A stretch of DNA of 64,000 nucleotides, taken from positions 1-64,000 of the forward strand of contig DATLTC010000100.1 in assembly GCA_035533755.1 (NCBI GenBank), given 5' to 3'. Below the pieces are notes generated by a model. It saw only the letters and a list, made by a program, of their open reading frames with translations. It searched no databases and was not told where the DNA came from. Both the position numbers and the translations under genes were made by a program. Positions 25,657-34,911 of this stretch are shown here, piece by piece. This stretch comes from Gemmatimonadaceae bacterium (GTDB taxonomy: Bacteria > Gemmatimonadota > Gemmatimonadetes > Gemmatimonadales > Gemmatimonadaceae). Within the stretch, counting starts at the first letter, position 1; each line of letters begins with the position of its first letter.

Positions 25657-27584
25657 CGCTTCTTCAACCCGTCGAGCCACGAATTGAACTGCTCGATGTC
25701 CTCGGCCGCCGATTCCGACGGCTGCCCCTGCGCCGGAGTCTCGTTCACCGCCGCCCCCCGCGCAGGCGTTCCGCCCGCGAAGAACCGGTCGAACGAGAAT
25801 CCGGCCGGTGCCGGCGACGGCGGCGGCAACGGCTCGCGAAACACCGAGTCGAGCGAGAGTTCGGTGGTCGCGCGCCGAGCCGGCGCGCCGGACATCGGCG
25901 GCGTCGGCGTGGCCGAATCGTCCACCACGACGCCGAACGCGCCCGCCAGCGTGGCCGCCGCACCCTGATCCTCGGCGGTCCCGCCCCCCCCACCGAACAG
26001 CGCGTCGATCGTCCCACCGCGCTCCGCGGGTACCGTCGGGCCCGCGTCCGGCGCGCCGGCAGCGAACACCTCCACGCTTTCCTCGGTGAACGTCACCGAC
26101 TGCTCCTCCACCACCACCGCCTCGGCGATCGGGTCGGTCTCCGTCACGGCGGCACCGGACCGCGGCACCCATCGCGCCAGCCCGCCCAGGAATTCGCGGA
26201 TGGACGGTCCGGCGTCCGCCATCGGCTCCGGCGGCACTTCCACCGGCGCCTCAGGCGCCTCAGGCACCACGGCCGCATCCGCCACCGGGGCCACGGGGGC
26301 CTCCGGCGCAGGAATGGCCGCCATCGGAATGGCCGGCGTCGGCGCCGTCATTGCCTCCACCCGATCGATCTTGGCCTGCAACCCCGGGTCTCCAGGCCGC
26401 GCGTCCAGTATCTGCCTGTACACACGCAGCGCGTCGCCATAGTGGCCCTGCGACAAGTACAACTCGGCCATCGTCTCGGTGGCGAACGGGTCGCTTGGCT
26501 TCTCGGCCTCGGCGACCACCGGGGCCCCGGGGGCGTCGGGAGCCTCGAATGCCAGGTTCGGCAACTCGTCCACGGCCGGTGTCGGTGCTGCCGAGGCGAG
26601 TGGGGGTTCTGGGGACGCCGCCGGCTCCATGTCGCCCGGAATCTCCATCTCAGCGTCGATGCCCTCGATCGCGGCAATCGCCTCGGCCGAACCGGCGGCC
26701 GGCTCGTCCCCCCGGTCATCCACCGTCTCGATGCGTTCTGGCTCGGTGGTGAACATCTCGTCGTCGGCCCGTTCGAATTCCATGCCGAGGGACTGCAGCG
26801 ACGCACGGGGTGTGCTCACGCGTGGCACCACGGCCGTCTCGGCCACGATCCGCAGGTCGTCCAGATCCAGCAGCTCCTCGGCCGGCGGCGCAGCGCCCCG
26901 CGGCGGCTCCGGTGGAGCCTCGGCCACACGCTCCGAGGTCGCAGGCTCCGGTTCCGCCGCGACGGGCTCCGGCTCCGGCGCGGGCATGGCCGGCTCGATC
27001 TCGAGCGCGGCAGACTCGACGACCGGCGGCTCCGCGGCGGCCGTGGCCTCCCCGGCCGCGGGGGGCTGGACCGGCTCCAGCCCCGGCAGGGAGATCTCCC
27101 CGATGATGAGCATGCCGGACGGCCCGGGCTCGGCCGCCTGGGCGCCCTCTGGTGCCGCGTCCGGAGGAGCCGCCGGTGCCGGCGCGGCCTCGGCCAGCGA
27201 CGTGAGGACGGCGGCGATCTCGTCGTTCCGCGGATCGGCGTCGAGCACGCGCTGGTACCACGCCCGCGCGGAGTCGACGTCGCCCAGCCCTCGAGAGATG
27301 TCCCCCAGGTAGCGGAGCGCGATCAGATTCTCGGGGTCGAGGCTGAGCGCCATGTCGAACACCGACTTCGCCTCTTCGAACTGCTGGGCGTCGAACAGCG
27401 CCTGCCCGTACACGATGTGTCCACTCATGTGTCCGGGCTGCTGCGGCAAGAACTCCCGGCAGATGGCGATCGCCTGGTCGGGATCGCCTGCCTTGCGGTA
27501 CTCATTCGCCAATGGGGCGAAATAGCGCCGGGGGTTCTCGTCGAATTTCTTTTTCAGTTCATCGATGCGAGCTGAACTCGCCAT
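25653..27584 (-). CDS. TPR protein with long acidic Pro/Ala-rich tail
   Basis: 643 residues from the ATG at 27584 (GAGG upstream). Residues 1-115 hold three tetratricopeptide repeats (YFAPLANEYRKAGDPDQAI, then SGHIVYGQALFDAQQFEEA and ALRYLGDISRGLGDVDSA). A disordered Ala/Pro/Glu-rich region follows, with one further TPR-like unit at about 370-410 (ATETMAELYLSQGHYGDALRVY). The last 180 residues are low complexity but contain spaced hydrophobic motifs: TIDALFGG, SLDSVFRE, FSFDRFFAGG and DIEQFNSWLDGL. No signal peptide. It probably acts as a scaffold; the partner is unknown. First gene of a long minus-strand run. Confidence 0.8.
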   Translation of the reverse strand: MASSARIDELKKKFDENPRRYFAPLANEYRKAGDPDQAIAICREFLPQQPGHMSGHIVYGQALFDAQQFEEAKSVFDMALSLDPENLIALRYLGDISRGLGDVDSARAWYQRVLDADPRNDEIAAVLTSLAEAAPAPAAPPDAAPEGAQAAEPGPSGMLIIGEISLPGLEPVQPPAAGEATAAAEPPVVESAALEIEPAMPAPEPEPVAAEPEPATSERVAEAPPEPPRGAAPPAEELLDLDDLRIVAETAVVPRVSTPRASLQSLGMEFERADDEMFTTEPERIETVDDRGDEPAAGSAEAIAAIEGIDAEMEIPGDMEPAASPEPPLASAAPTPAVDELPNLAFEAPDAPGAPVVAEAEKPSDPFATETMAELYLSQGHYGDALRVYRQILDARPGDPGLQAKIDRVEAMTAPTPAIPMAAIPAPEAPVAPVADAAVVPEAPEAPVEVPPEPMADAGPSIREFLGGLARWVPRSGAAVTETDPIAEAVVVEEQSVTFTEESVEVFAAGAPDAGPTVPAERGGTIDALFGGGGGTAEDQGAAATLAGAFGVVVDDSATPTPPMSGAPARRATTELSLDSVFREPLPPPSPAPAGFSFDRFFAGGTPARGAAVNETPAQGQPSESAAEDIEQFNSWLDGLKKR

Positions 27585-27622
27585 GGGGGGCCTCGATCAG
27601 GCGGCAGGCGGTGGGAGTCGGA

Positions 27623-27652
27623 ACAATACTTATTGCAGACAGTCCAAGTCAA
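27623..27652 (-). promoter_or_regulatory. Candidate promoter of the TPR-aroQ-pepP-accB run
   Basis: On the minus strand TTGACT (27647-27652) and TATTGT (27623-27628) are separated by 18 bp, about 40 bp upstream of the TPR ATG. The divergent gap 27585-27754 is clearly more AT-rich than its surroundings. On the plus strand TTGATT (27672-27677) with GATACC (27694-27699) is a weaker candidate for ppiD. Confidence 0.4.
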
Positions 27653-27754
27653 TCAGAAGTCACACTCCGACTTGATTTTAGGCCCGTCCACCGGATACCT
27701 TTTTCTGCTCTGCTTTTCGGTCGCAACCATCGTTCGCATCAGGAGTAACGCCGC

Positions 27755-29596
27755 GTGCTGCACACCATGCGGAGTTGGGCCAGGTACATCTGGGTCTTCG
27801 TCATCGCGGGCCCATTCGTCATCGGCTTCCTTCTCTACCAGACATCCGGCCTAGGCACCACGGCCGCCGTGACCCCGAGTACAGCCGTGGCCAAGGTGGA
27901 CGGCCATGAAATCCTGTACACGGCGTACGAGCAGACCGTGCAGAACCAGGTGCAGTCCGAGCAGCAGTCGGCCGGCCGCACGCTGACCCAGGACGAAGAG
28001 CAGCAGATCGAGAATTCCGTCTTCGATCAGATGGTCACGCAGATCCTGCTCGATCAAGAATACAAGCGGCGCGGCATCTCGGTGACCGCCGACGAGATTC
28101 GCGAATACGCCAAGTACGCGCCCCCGTCCTGGATCCAGCAGAGCCCCGATCTCCAGACGGACGGCAAGTTCGACATGGCCAAGTACCAGCGCCTGCTGCA
28201 GAGTCCGGCGGCGCGCGAGAGCGGGCTGCTCGTGCAACTCGAGACCTACTACCGCACCGAGATCCCGAAGCAGAAGCTGTTCGAGCAGATCACGAGCGGC
28301 GTGTACGTGACCGACGCCGAGCTCTGGCGCGCCTGGCAGGACGCGCACGACAGTGCCTCGGTGAGCTACGTCGCGTGGAGCAACGTGCCCGACTCGTCCG
28401 ACCTGAAGTCGGCGACCGACGCCGAGATGCACGCGTATTACGATGCGCACCATGACGAATTCACCCGGCCAGGCGTGGCCGTGCTCTCCGTGGTCGAGAT
28501 TCCGCGCGTCACCACGGCCGCCGATAGCGCCGCCGTGCGCAACCACCTGCTGGCGCTCCGGGCCGAGATCACCTCCGGCAAGTCCACGTTCGCCGACGTC
28601 GCCAAGCGCGAGTCCACGGACACGGCGTCGGCCCCCAACGGCGGCGAGCTGGGCAAGGCCGTGAAGGGGAAGTTCGTGCCGGCGTTCGACAGCGTGGCGT
28701 GGAAGCTCAAGCCGGGAGAGATCTCGGGTCCGGTGCTCACGCCCTTCGGCTACCATCTCATCGAGGTGGATTCGCGCAAGGGCGACACGATCTCGGTGCG
28801 GCACATCCTGCTCCCGATCCAGCCCAGCGACTCGAGCACCGCGCGCACCGACCGCGAGGCCGACGATCTGGCCAAGATCGCCGCGAATTCCGAAGACCCC
28901 ACCAAGCTCGACAGCGCCGCGGCCCAGCTCAAGCTGACCATCTACAAGATCACGGCGTCCGAAGGCCAGCCGGCCACGCTCAACGGCGTCCAGGTGCCGA
29001 GCGTGAGCGCGTGGGCGTTCACGGGCACCAAGAAGGGCGAGGTGAGCGATCTCTACGACAGCGACAACGGCTACTTCCTGGCGCGGCTCGACACGCTCAC
29101 GCCGGGTGGCCTGCGGAGTTTCGACGCCGTGCAGGACGAACTCCGTTCCGCGGTCGCGGCGCAACACCACCTTGATCGGATGATGGCGCCGGCCACGGCA
29201 TTCGCCACCGCCGCCGCGTCGTCAACCCTCGAAGCCGCGGCGCAGAAGATGAACCTCCACGTCCAGAAGACGGCGGTGATGTTCACGCGCACGGCGTTCG
29301 TGCCGGGTCTCGGGGGCCAGTACACGCGCGCCATCGGCGCCGCGTTCGGGCTTCCCCTGGGCGCGGTCAGCCAACCGGTGCGCGGCGAAACACAGATCAC
29401 GGTCCTTCGCGTGGATCGCCGCGTGAGTGCCGACAGCGCCGCGTGGGCCAAGCAGAAGGACGTGCAGCGTCAGCAGCGGCTCAACCAGCTGCAGCAGGCG
29501 CGCCTGCAGATGTTCCTCCAGGACCTGCACGACTCGGCCAAGATCGACGACCGTCGCAAGCAGATCGACGCGGCCACGCGGCACGCCGCGAGCTGA
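27755..29596 (+). CDS. ppiD: Membrane-anchored peptidyl-prolyl isomerase, PpiD/SurA-like
   Basis: 613 residues from a GTG at 27755; AGGAG (27741-27745) is nine bases upstream. One membrane segment spans about residues 10-30 (YIWVFVIAGPFVIGFLLY). The SurA_N-like region at 45-220 begins AKVDGHEILYTAYEQ. A PPIC rotamase domain at roughly 240-345 has GGELGKAVKGKFVPAFDSVAW and ISGPVLTPFGYHLIEV; a partial second one follows the repeat of HIL-type strands near 345. The topology is that of PpiD, a periplasmic chaperone near SecYEG assisting outer membrane proteins. Plus strand, alone, ending at a strong hairpin. Confidence 0.88.
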   Translation: MLHTMRSWARYIWVFVIAGPFVIGFLLYQTSGLGTTAAVTPSTAVAKVDGHEILYTAYEQTVQNQVQSEQQSAGRTLTQDEEQQIENSVFDQMVTQILLDQEYKRRGISVTADEIREYAKYAPPSWIQQSPDLQTDGKFDMAKYQRLLQSPAARESGLLVQLETYYRTEIPKQKLFEQITSGVYVTDAELWRAWQDAHDSASVSYVAWSNVPDSSDLKSATDAEMHAYYDAHHDEFTRPGVAVLSVVEIPRVTTAADSAAVRNHLLALRAEITSGKSTFADVAKRESTDTASAPNGGELGKAVKGKFVPAFDSVAWKLKPGEISGPVLTPFGYHLIEVDSRKGDTISVRHILLPIQPSDSSTARTDREADDLAKIAANSEDPTKLDSAAAQLKLTIYKITASEGQPATLNGVQVPSVSAWAFTGTKKGEVSDLYDSDNGYFLARLDTLTPGGLRSFDAVQDELRSAVAAQHHLDRMMAPATAFATAAASSTLEAAAQKMNLHVQKTAVMFTRTAFVPGLGGQYTRAIGAAFGLPLGAVSQPVRGETQITVLRVDRRVSADSAAWAKQKDVQRQQRLNQLQQARLQMFLQDLHDSAKIDDRRKQIDAATRHAAS

Positions 29597-29614
29597 GTCC
29601 GGCCCCGAATGCTC

Positions 29615-29650
29615 AAACGGCGCCCCGGCCAGAAGCCGGGGCGCCGTTTT
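29615..29650. terminator. Strong hairpin with T-run between convergent ppiD and tatA
   Basis: Arms AAACGGCGCCCCGGC (29615-29629) and GCCGGGGCGCCGTTT (29635-29649) pair perfectly over 15 bp around CAGAA. The plus strand ends in TTTT, and the minus strand in AAA-complement T's, so it can terminate transcription in both directions: ppiD from the left and the tatA operon from the right. Confidence 0.85.
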
Positions 29651-29673
29651 GTCTGCGCGAGCCGCGCGTTGGT

Positions 29674-29937
29674 TCAGATCAACCGCTTGGGTTCGCGCAC
29701 CGGCTCGTCCGCGGCATTGGCCCGCGCCACCGGCTCGCCCGGCGCCATCCGGTCGATGCGGCGCTCCTCTTCGGGCTCCGTCACCTGCCGCTGCACGTCG
29801 TTGATGCTGCGCTTGAATTCGCGAATGCCCTTGCCCAGCGAGGCCCCGATCTCGGGCACGCGCTTGGCGCCGAACAGCACGAGCACGATCGCCAGGACAA
29901 CGAGCCACTCCATGACGCCGAAGTTACCGAAATTCAT
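29674..29937 (-). CDS. tatA: Sec-independent translocase TatA-type subunit
   Basis: 87 residues from the ATG at 29937. A single N-terminal membrane helix (VMEWLVVLAIVLVLFGAKR) is followed by the hinge and amphipathic helix PEIGASLGKGIREFKRSI, the TatA FGxxR.PE.G pattern. A charged tail follows. TatA oligomers form the export pore for folded proteins carrying twin-arginine signals. tatC is 12 kb upstream on the same strand (42250-43026) and no separate tatB is seen, consistent with a minimal TatAC system. It is the last gene of its run, nine bases after DUF4321, and ends before the convergent hairpin. Confidence 0.92.
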   Translation of the reverse strand: MNFGNFGVMEWLVVLAIVLVLFGAKRVPEIGASLGKGIREFKRSINDVQRQVTEPEEERRIDRMAPGEPVARANAADEPVREPKRLI

Positions 29938-29945
29938 ATCGTCTC

Positions 29946-30227
29946 CTAGAAGAGCGATCGTGCGATGAGGTAGGCAACGAGCACCCCGACCAGACTGAGC
30001 AGCGAGACGTCGAGGGCCACCGGGCCTACACTGAACTTGATGATGATGAGGTCGATGGGCAACGGCCCGATCGATGGCGTGACCCCCGTGGTCAGGAATT
30101 CCTTCACCGCGCCGGCCGGCAGCCAGAGCCTCGCGATCTGCGTGAACGCGCCGCCGACGATGAACCCGATGGCGAGCACCAGCGCGTGGAAGCCTGGGCG
30201 ATGTCTGGACGATCCGCGCGGCGGCAT
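29946..30227 (-). CDS. DUF4321-like small membrane protein
   Basis: 93 residues from the ATG at 30227, sharing a base with the stop of the polyprenyl synthase gene (TGATG). Two hydrophobic segments (around ALVLAIGFIVGGAF and the C-terminal LLSLVGVLVAYLIARSLF) flank a loop with PIDLIIIKFSVG. The pattern resembles DUF4321 proteins, small envelope proteins of unknown role. I recognise the family by pattern only. It sits between an isoprenoid synthase and tatA. Confidence 0.7.
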   Translation of the reverse strand: MPPRGSSRHRPGFHALVLAIGFIVGGAFTQIARLWLPAGAVKEFLTTGVTPSIGPLPIDLIIIKFSVGPVALDVSLLSLVGVLVAYLIARSLF

Positions 30228-31234
30228 CACCAGCGCCGGTCGGTGACGTACGCGATCGCGTCGACGAGGGCGGCGCGCGCGGGAGACGGCGGCACCGCGG
30301 CCAGCGCATCTTCGGCCTCGATCGCGAACTGCTCGCCGCGGCGCCGCGCGGCGTCGATCCCGCCGGCCTCGGCCACGATGCCCATCACGTCCTGGATCGC
30401 CTCGTCCGACGGTTGGTCGTCGGAGAACAGCTGGTCCACGCGGCGGCGCGCCGCCGCCGACAACGCCGGCAGCACCGCGATGAGGGGCAGCGTGACCTTG
30501 TGTTCCCGCAGATCGTTGCCCGACGGCTTGCCGGTGACCGACTCGTCCTCGGTATAATCGAGGATGTCGTCGATGATCTGGAACGCCATGCCCAGCCGGT
30601 CGCCGTAGCGGGCCAGCGCGTCGCGGAACCGCGGCGCGCCGCACAGCGCGCCGCTCTCGCACGCCGCCGAGAGCAGCGACGCCGTCTTGGCGCGGATGAG
30701 CAGAAAGTACTCGTCCTCGCCGAAGCTCAGCGCATCGATGGCCGCCAATTGCCGCATCTCGCCCATGCTCAGCTCGCTCGACACGTCGGTGATCACGCGC
30801 AGGACGTCGAAGTCACGCACCGTGACCAGCGCCCGCAGGGCCCGGGAATAGAGGAAGTCCCCCATGATCACCGACACCTGATGACTGAACATCGAGTTGA
30901 CGGTGGGCAGGCCGCGGCGCGTGGCCGAGTGATCCACCGAGTCGTCGTGCACGAGGGTGGCCAGATGCATGAGCTCGATGACCGCGGCGAGCGTGACGGC
31001 GCGCGGCTCGGGCTTGCCTTCGAGGTCGCTGGCCAGCAGCAGGAGCGTGGGCCGGAACATCTTGCCGCGCATGCCCAGGAGGTGGGCGCTCACCTGCTCC
31101 ACCATCGCGAGGTCGGAGGTGATCATGCGATGCATCTCTTCGACCACGCGCTCGAGCCGGTCCATGACCGGGGCCTGGATGCCGCGGAGCGCGTCGGTCA
31201 TCGGCGACCGCGGGCGGGCGATGACGCCGCTCAC
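30227..31234 (-). CDS. Polyprenyl diphosphate synthase (trans-isoprenyl, long chain)
   Basis: 335 residues if the GTG at 31234 overlapping the TPR stop (GTGA) is used; ATG 31201 would give 324. The first Asp-rich motif is in LVHDDSVDHSATRRG, the second in FQIIDDILDYTED, with GKMFRPTLLLLASD upstream (Lys-Arg for IPP binding) and GNDLREHKVTLPL downstream. It condenses IPP units onto an allylic diphosphate to make the side chain of menaquinone or ubiquinone. Small residues before the first motif point to a long product, but chain length cannot be read with certainty. Confidence 0.93.
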   Translation of the reverse strand: MSGVIARPRSPMTDALRGIQAPVMDRLERVVEEMHRMITSDLAMVEQVSAHLLGMRGKMFRPTLLLLASDLEGKPEPRAVTLAAVIELMHLATLVHDDSVDHSATRRGLPTVNSMFSHQVSVIMGDFLYSRALRALVTVRDFDVLRVITDVSSELSMGEMRQLAAIDALSFGEDEYFLLIRAKTASLLSAACESGALCGAPRFRDALARYGDRLGMAFQIIDDILDYTEDESVTGKPSGNDLREHKVTLPLIAVLPALSAAARRRVDQLFSDDQPSDEAIQDVMGIVAEAGGIDAARRRGEQFAIEAEDALAAVPPSPARAALVDAIAYVTDRRW

Positions 31235-33576
31235 CGGCCGGCCTTCTCGAGGGCGTTCATCCGCTCCCCGACGTCACGGAACTGGATGTCGACGACGAAG
31301 ATGCGCTGATAGTAGGTGATGGCGTCGGCGGGCCTGCCCAGTTCTTCGCAGGCGCGGCCCAGCAGGTACAGCACGCCGACGAGTTGATCGTCGCTCATGC
31401 CCTTCTCGAGGAGCGCGCGGCCCAGCAGCGTGGCCGCCATCTGGTACTGCGCCTTTTCCATGAAGCACTGGCCGATGGACTCGTACGTGCGCACGCGCTT
31501 GTCGGCGCCACGCAGGGCCTTCTGGAATTCGGAGATCGCCTCGTCGAGCAGTCCCATCTCCTTGTACGCGATGCCCAGGTCGTAGTGGCTCTGGTAGTCC
31601 TCTTCCTCGACGTTCTCGGCCACGCCCTGCTTGAACTTCTTGAGCATGTCCGCGAAGTCGGCCTCCTCGTCGCCGGTCGGCTCTTCCTCGGCCACGACCA
31701 TGCGCGTGTCCTTGGCCGGCTCCTCCTCCCGCATGAGATCGCCCAGATTGACGAACGATCCGCCATCGCGCGGCGTCTCCACGGGACGCGACTTGCGCTC
31801 GCCCGCGGGCGCGCCGTGCCCCTGCGCCGCGTCGGCCGCCGGGACTTCGGGCAACGCGCTGAGGGCCGCCTGGGCCCGCAGGTCGTTGGGCGAGAGATCC
31901 AGCACACGCCGGTAGATCACGCGCGCCTTGTCGGCCTGGTCGCCGCGGAACAGCGCGTCGGCCAACTCCAGATACGCGTCGACCAGGCGCCGCTTGTCGT
32001 TGGACCGGAACGCGTATTCCACGCGCTTCTGGTAGTGCTTCACGGAACCCGGATCGGCGCGCACGATCTCGTCGGCCATCGAGGCGGCGGCGTCGAGATT
32101 GCCGTCGCGCTCGTAGCCGCGCATGGCCGTCTCGAACGCGTGGAGACCACCCTCGCGGTCGCCCGCCTCGAGCATCGCTTCGCCCAACTCGCGGTGCGCA
32201 TCCCAGTCCTCCGGCGCGCCCTCCACCACGGCGTGCAGCATCTCCACCGAATGCGCCGCGAGCAGGGTCGAGGCCCGGCCGACGTCCGAGATCCGGCCCG
32301 CGGTCATGCCCTCGCTCGGCGTCGCCTCCATCTCGGCGGCCCGCACTTCGCCGGAGGGGCGCCCGGGCTCCTCGAAGTCCATGAGGGGCAGCCCGGCCGT
32401 GGGGGACGCGGATGCCGGCGTGGCGCTCGACCGCGGCGTCGGCATCGGCAGGGTGGGCGCCGCATCATCCGGCAGGATCAACTCGAGCGCCGGGCCCTCG
32501 ATGTCCGCGTCCACCTCGGTTTCGGCTTCGACGGCGGCTTCGGCTTCCGCGGGCAGCTCCGGCTCGGGCTCGAACAGCGAAGTCGGCTCCAGGTCGACCA
32601 GCGACGCGGGGAAGGCGCCCGTGGCGCGGGCGTCGAAAGACGTCGCCTCCAGTCCGGCGAGGGGCGCCGCGTCCTGCGCCGCGCCGGCATCGGTGCCGGC
32701 CGCGAGGTCGGTCGCTCGCGTCACCCCATCGAGCGCCGCTGCGTCGGCCTCATGGGCGGTGACCGCACCGGCCACGTGCGTGGGCTCCACGATCGATGGG
32801 GCCACGGGCGGCGTCGCGCGCGGGGCCGCCGGAGGAGGCGGCGCGGCAGGCGACGGTGCGCCCATCTGCGTGCTCATGCGCGCCGGACGCGGCGCTTCGT
32901 TCAGATCCAGGAAGACCAGATCCTGCGCCTTGGTCTCGAGCGGCGTGTCGCCGGCGCGCACTTCGGCGTCGGGATCGATGGAGCGAATGCGCTCGGCCGT
33001 GGCTTCCGCTTCGGACTTGCGATCCTCCGCCATGTAGCGCTGGTAGAGGAGCTGCAACTGCTGCACCGCCTCGGGCGCCTTGCCCACCTTCTGCAGCTGG
33101 TCGGCGAGCATCAGGCGGATGTCGTCCTGATCCGGGCAGAGATCGGCGAACTCCTTGAGCGCGCGGAAGGCCTCGTCGAGCTTGCCGGCCTTCTGCATGC
33201 GATCGGCGAATTCGAGGAAGTTCCGCTTGGCGTCGGCCGTGAACCCCTTCTGGGCGCTGATCTTGCCGAGCTTGTAGTAGACGCTCGTGCGCCCCGGAGA
33301 CTGGCGGAGGATCTTGTTGCAGAGCGCGATGGCGTTGTTGAAGAAGCCACCCTCGCTGTAGTGGTCGACGGCCTTTTCGTAGTAGTCGACCGCGTCGGCC
33401 ACATTCCCCTGTTTGAGGAGCAGGTCGCCCACCCGATTGAACAGGGCGACGTCCATCTCCTCGGGGCTGGCCTCGTACTCCGTCAGCAGCTCGATATACG
33501 CGGAGAGCGCCTTGTCCGGCTGCCGCTTGAGCTCGAATTCGGCCGCCTTCTTTTTGAGCTTGGCGATGTTCGACAT
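31231..33576 (-). CDS. Large TPR protein with central low-complexity linker
   Basis: 781 residues from the ATG at 33576. The N-terminal block (1-205) has about five TPR units (KALSAYIELLTEYEASPEE, ADAVDYYEKAVDHY, NAIALCNKILRQSP, DEAFRALKEFADLCP, EAVQQLQLLYQRY). A linker of about 240 residues rich in Ala, Pro and Glu contains repeated acidic-hydrophobic bits (LVDLEPTSLFEPE, LPLMDFEEPG). A second TPR block (about 445-570 and 660-781) follows. It ends VDIQFRDVGERMNALEKAG. No signal or membrane segment. It resembles the TPR protein at 25653-27584 in design, not in detail; role unknown. Confidence 0.82.
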   Translation of the reverse strand: MSNIAKLKKKAAEFELKRQPDKALSAYIELLTEYEASPEEMDVALFNRVGDLLLKQGNVADAVDYYEKAVDHYSEGGFFNNAIALCNKILRQSPGRTSVYYKLGKISAQKGFTADAKRNFLEFADRMQKAGKLDEAFRALKEFADLCPDQDDIRLMLADQLQKVGKAPEAVQQLQLLYQRYMAEDRKSEAEATAERIRSIDPDAEVRAGDTPLETKAQDLVFLDLNEAPRPARMSTQMGAPSPAAPPPPAAPRATPPVAPSIVEPTHVAGAVTAHEADAAALDGVTRATDLAAGTDAGAAQDAAPLAGLEATSFDARATGAFPASLVDLEPTSLFEPEPELPAEAEAAVEAETEVDADIEGPALELILPDDAAPTLPMPTPRSSATPASASPTAGLPLMDFEEPGRPSGEVRAAEMEATPSEGMTAGRISDVGRASTLLAAHSVEMLHAVVEGAPEDWDAHRELGEAMLEAGDREGGLHAFETAMRGYERDGNLDAAASMADEIVRADPGSVKHYQKRVEYAFRSNDKRRLVDAYLELADALFRGDQADKARVIYRRVLDLSPNDLRAQAALSALPEVPAADAAQGHGAPAGERKSRPVETPRDGGSFVNLGDLMREEEPAKDTRMVVAEEEPTGDEEADFADMLKKFKQGVAENVEEEDYQSHYDLGIAYKEMGLLDEAISEFQKALRGADKRVRTYESIGQCFMEKAQYQMAATLLGRALLEKGMSDDQLVGVLYLLGRACEELGRPADAITYYQRIFVVDIQFRDVGERMNALEKAGR

Positions 33577-33657
33577 CAGCGCCCGGAAGGCTTCAGGAGA
33601 AGGGCCGACGGTGATCCTCGTCGGGGGGAGACGAACGTAATAACCTACCGCTAAGTG

Positions 33658-34911
33658 CTACCAGTCACAAGGTTTGCCCCGCACCCAGGACCGCCGGTAC
33701 AGCTGCGCGCCAAACCAGTATGGGAGTTCACGATAGTCCTCGGCGTCGAACAGCGCGAGGTCGGCCGAGAATCCTGGGGCAATCTGCCCCACCGACCCGG
33801 CCAGGCCGAGCGCGGCCGCGCCGTTCACGGTGGCCGCCACCAGGGCCTCGGCGGCGCTCAACCGCAGTTGGCTCACGGCCAGCGTGAGCACGGTGGGAAA
33901 GTGGAGAGTGGGCGACGTGCCAGGATTGAAATCGGTGGCGAGGGCCACGGGGACGCCGGCCTCGATCAACCGGCGCGCCGGCGCCTGGGCCGGCCGGCCG
34001 AGGAAGGTCATCGTGGCCGGCAGGAGGGTGGCCACGGTGTGGGCGCCGGCCAGGGCGGCGATCCCGGCATCCGATATCGCGGCCAGGTGGTCGGCCGACG
34101 TGGCATCGAGGGCCGCCGCGAGCTCGGCGCCGCCGGAGGGACTCAGTTCGTCGGCGTGCAGCTTGAGTTCGAGTCCGGCACCGCGCGCCGCCTCGAGGAT
34201 CTCGCGCGATTCGGCCGCCGTGTACACGTGGGTCTCGCAGAACACGTCCGCGAACACGGCCAGGCGCTCGGCGGCGACCCGCGGAATGAGTTCGTGGATG
34301 AGCAGATCGATATAGGCGCGGCGCGACCGGGGCGACCCACGGTGCTCGAGCGGCACCTCATGGGCGCCGAGGAACGTGGGCACGATCCGGAGCGGCAGGT
34401 CGGCGGCGAGCCGGCGAATGACGCGCAGCATCTTGAGCTCGTCGTCCACGGTGAGCCCGTACCCCGACTTCACCTCGACCGTCGTCACGCCGCTCCGGGC
34501 GAGTTGGCGCAGGCGGGCCGCGGCCAGCGTGTAGAGGTCGGTCTCGTCGCGCGCGCGGAGATCGCGCACCGAGGCGTGAATCCCGCCGCCGCGGCGCGCG
34601 ATCTCCATGTAGTCCAGGCCGGCGGCGCGCATCTCGTGCTCGGCGTACCGTCCGCGGCCGAAGATCGCGTGGGTGTGCGAATCGACGAATCCCGGGGTGA
34701 GGAGGCCGCGCTCGCAGTCGATGAGTTCGGCATCGGGATAGGCGCGGCGCACGGCATCCTCCGGGCCCACGGCGTCGACGAGGCCGTTGCGCACCGCCAC
34801 CGCGTGGCCGCTGCGCGGCGCGGCATCGGCCATCGCCGCACCACGGCGCGCCTCGGCGGGACCGGCGCACGTGAGCACCTGTGTCGCGTTGACGAGCAGG
34901 AATTCCGTCAT
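33658..34911 (-). CDS. hutI: Imidazolonepropionase
   Basis: 417 residues from the ATG at 34911, which overlaps the radical SAM stop (ATGA). Amidohydrolase features: the metal-binding FVDSHTHAIFGR near residue 85, VEVKSGYGL with the substrate-contacting Tyr, FLGAHEVP, KLHADELSPSGGAELA with the metal His, and ALATDFNPGTSP with the catalytic Asp. It hydrolyses imidazolone-5-propionate to N-formimidoyl-L-glutamate, step three of histidine breakdown. HutU and HutH lie upstream on the same strand; no HutG or HutF follows within the window. Confidence 0.96.
   Translation of the reverse strand: MTEFLLVNATQVLTCAGPAEARRGAAMADAAPRSGHAVAVRNGLVDAVGPEDAVRRAYPDAELIDCERGLLTPGFVDSHTHAIFGRGRYAEHEMRAAGLDYMEIARRGGGIHASVRDLRARDETDLYTLAAARLRQLARSGVTTVEVKSGYGLTVDDELKMLRVIRRLAADLPLRIVPTFLGAHEVPLEHRGSPRSRRAYIDLLIHELIPRVAAERLAVFADVFCETHVYTAAESREILEAARGAGLELKLHADELSPSGGAELAAALDATSADHLAAISDAGIAALAGAHTVATLLPATMTFLGRPAQAPARRLIEAGVPVALATDFNPGTSPTLHFPTVLTLAVSQLRLSAAEALVAATVNGAAALGLAGSVGQIAPGFSADLALFDAEDYRELPYWFGAQLYRRSWVRGKPCDW

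Noticed and set aside
31384-33654. A 756-codon plus-strand frame opposite the large TPR protein
   Set aside because: Third-position GC bias of the TPR gene keeps the opposite frame open; its translation is repetitive Arg/Leu/Gly/Val without family features.
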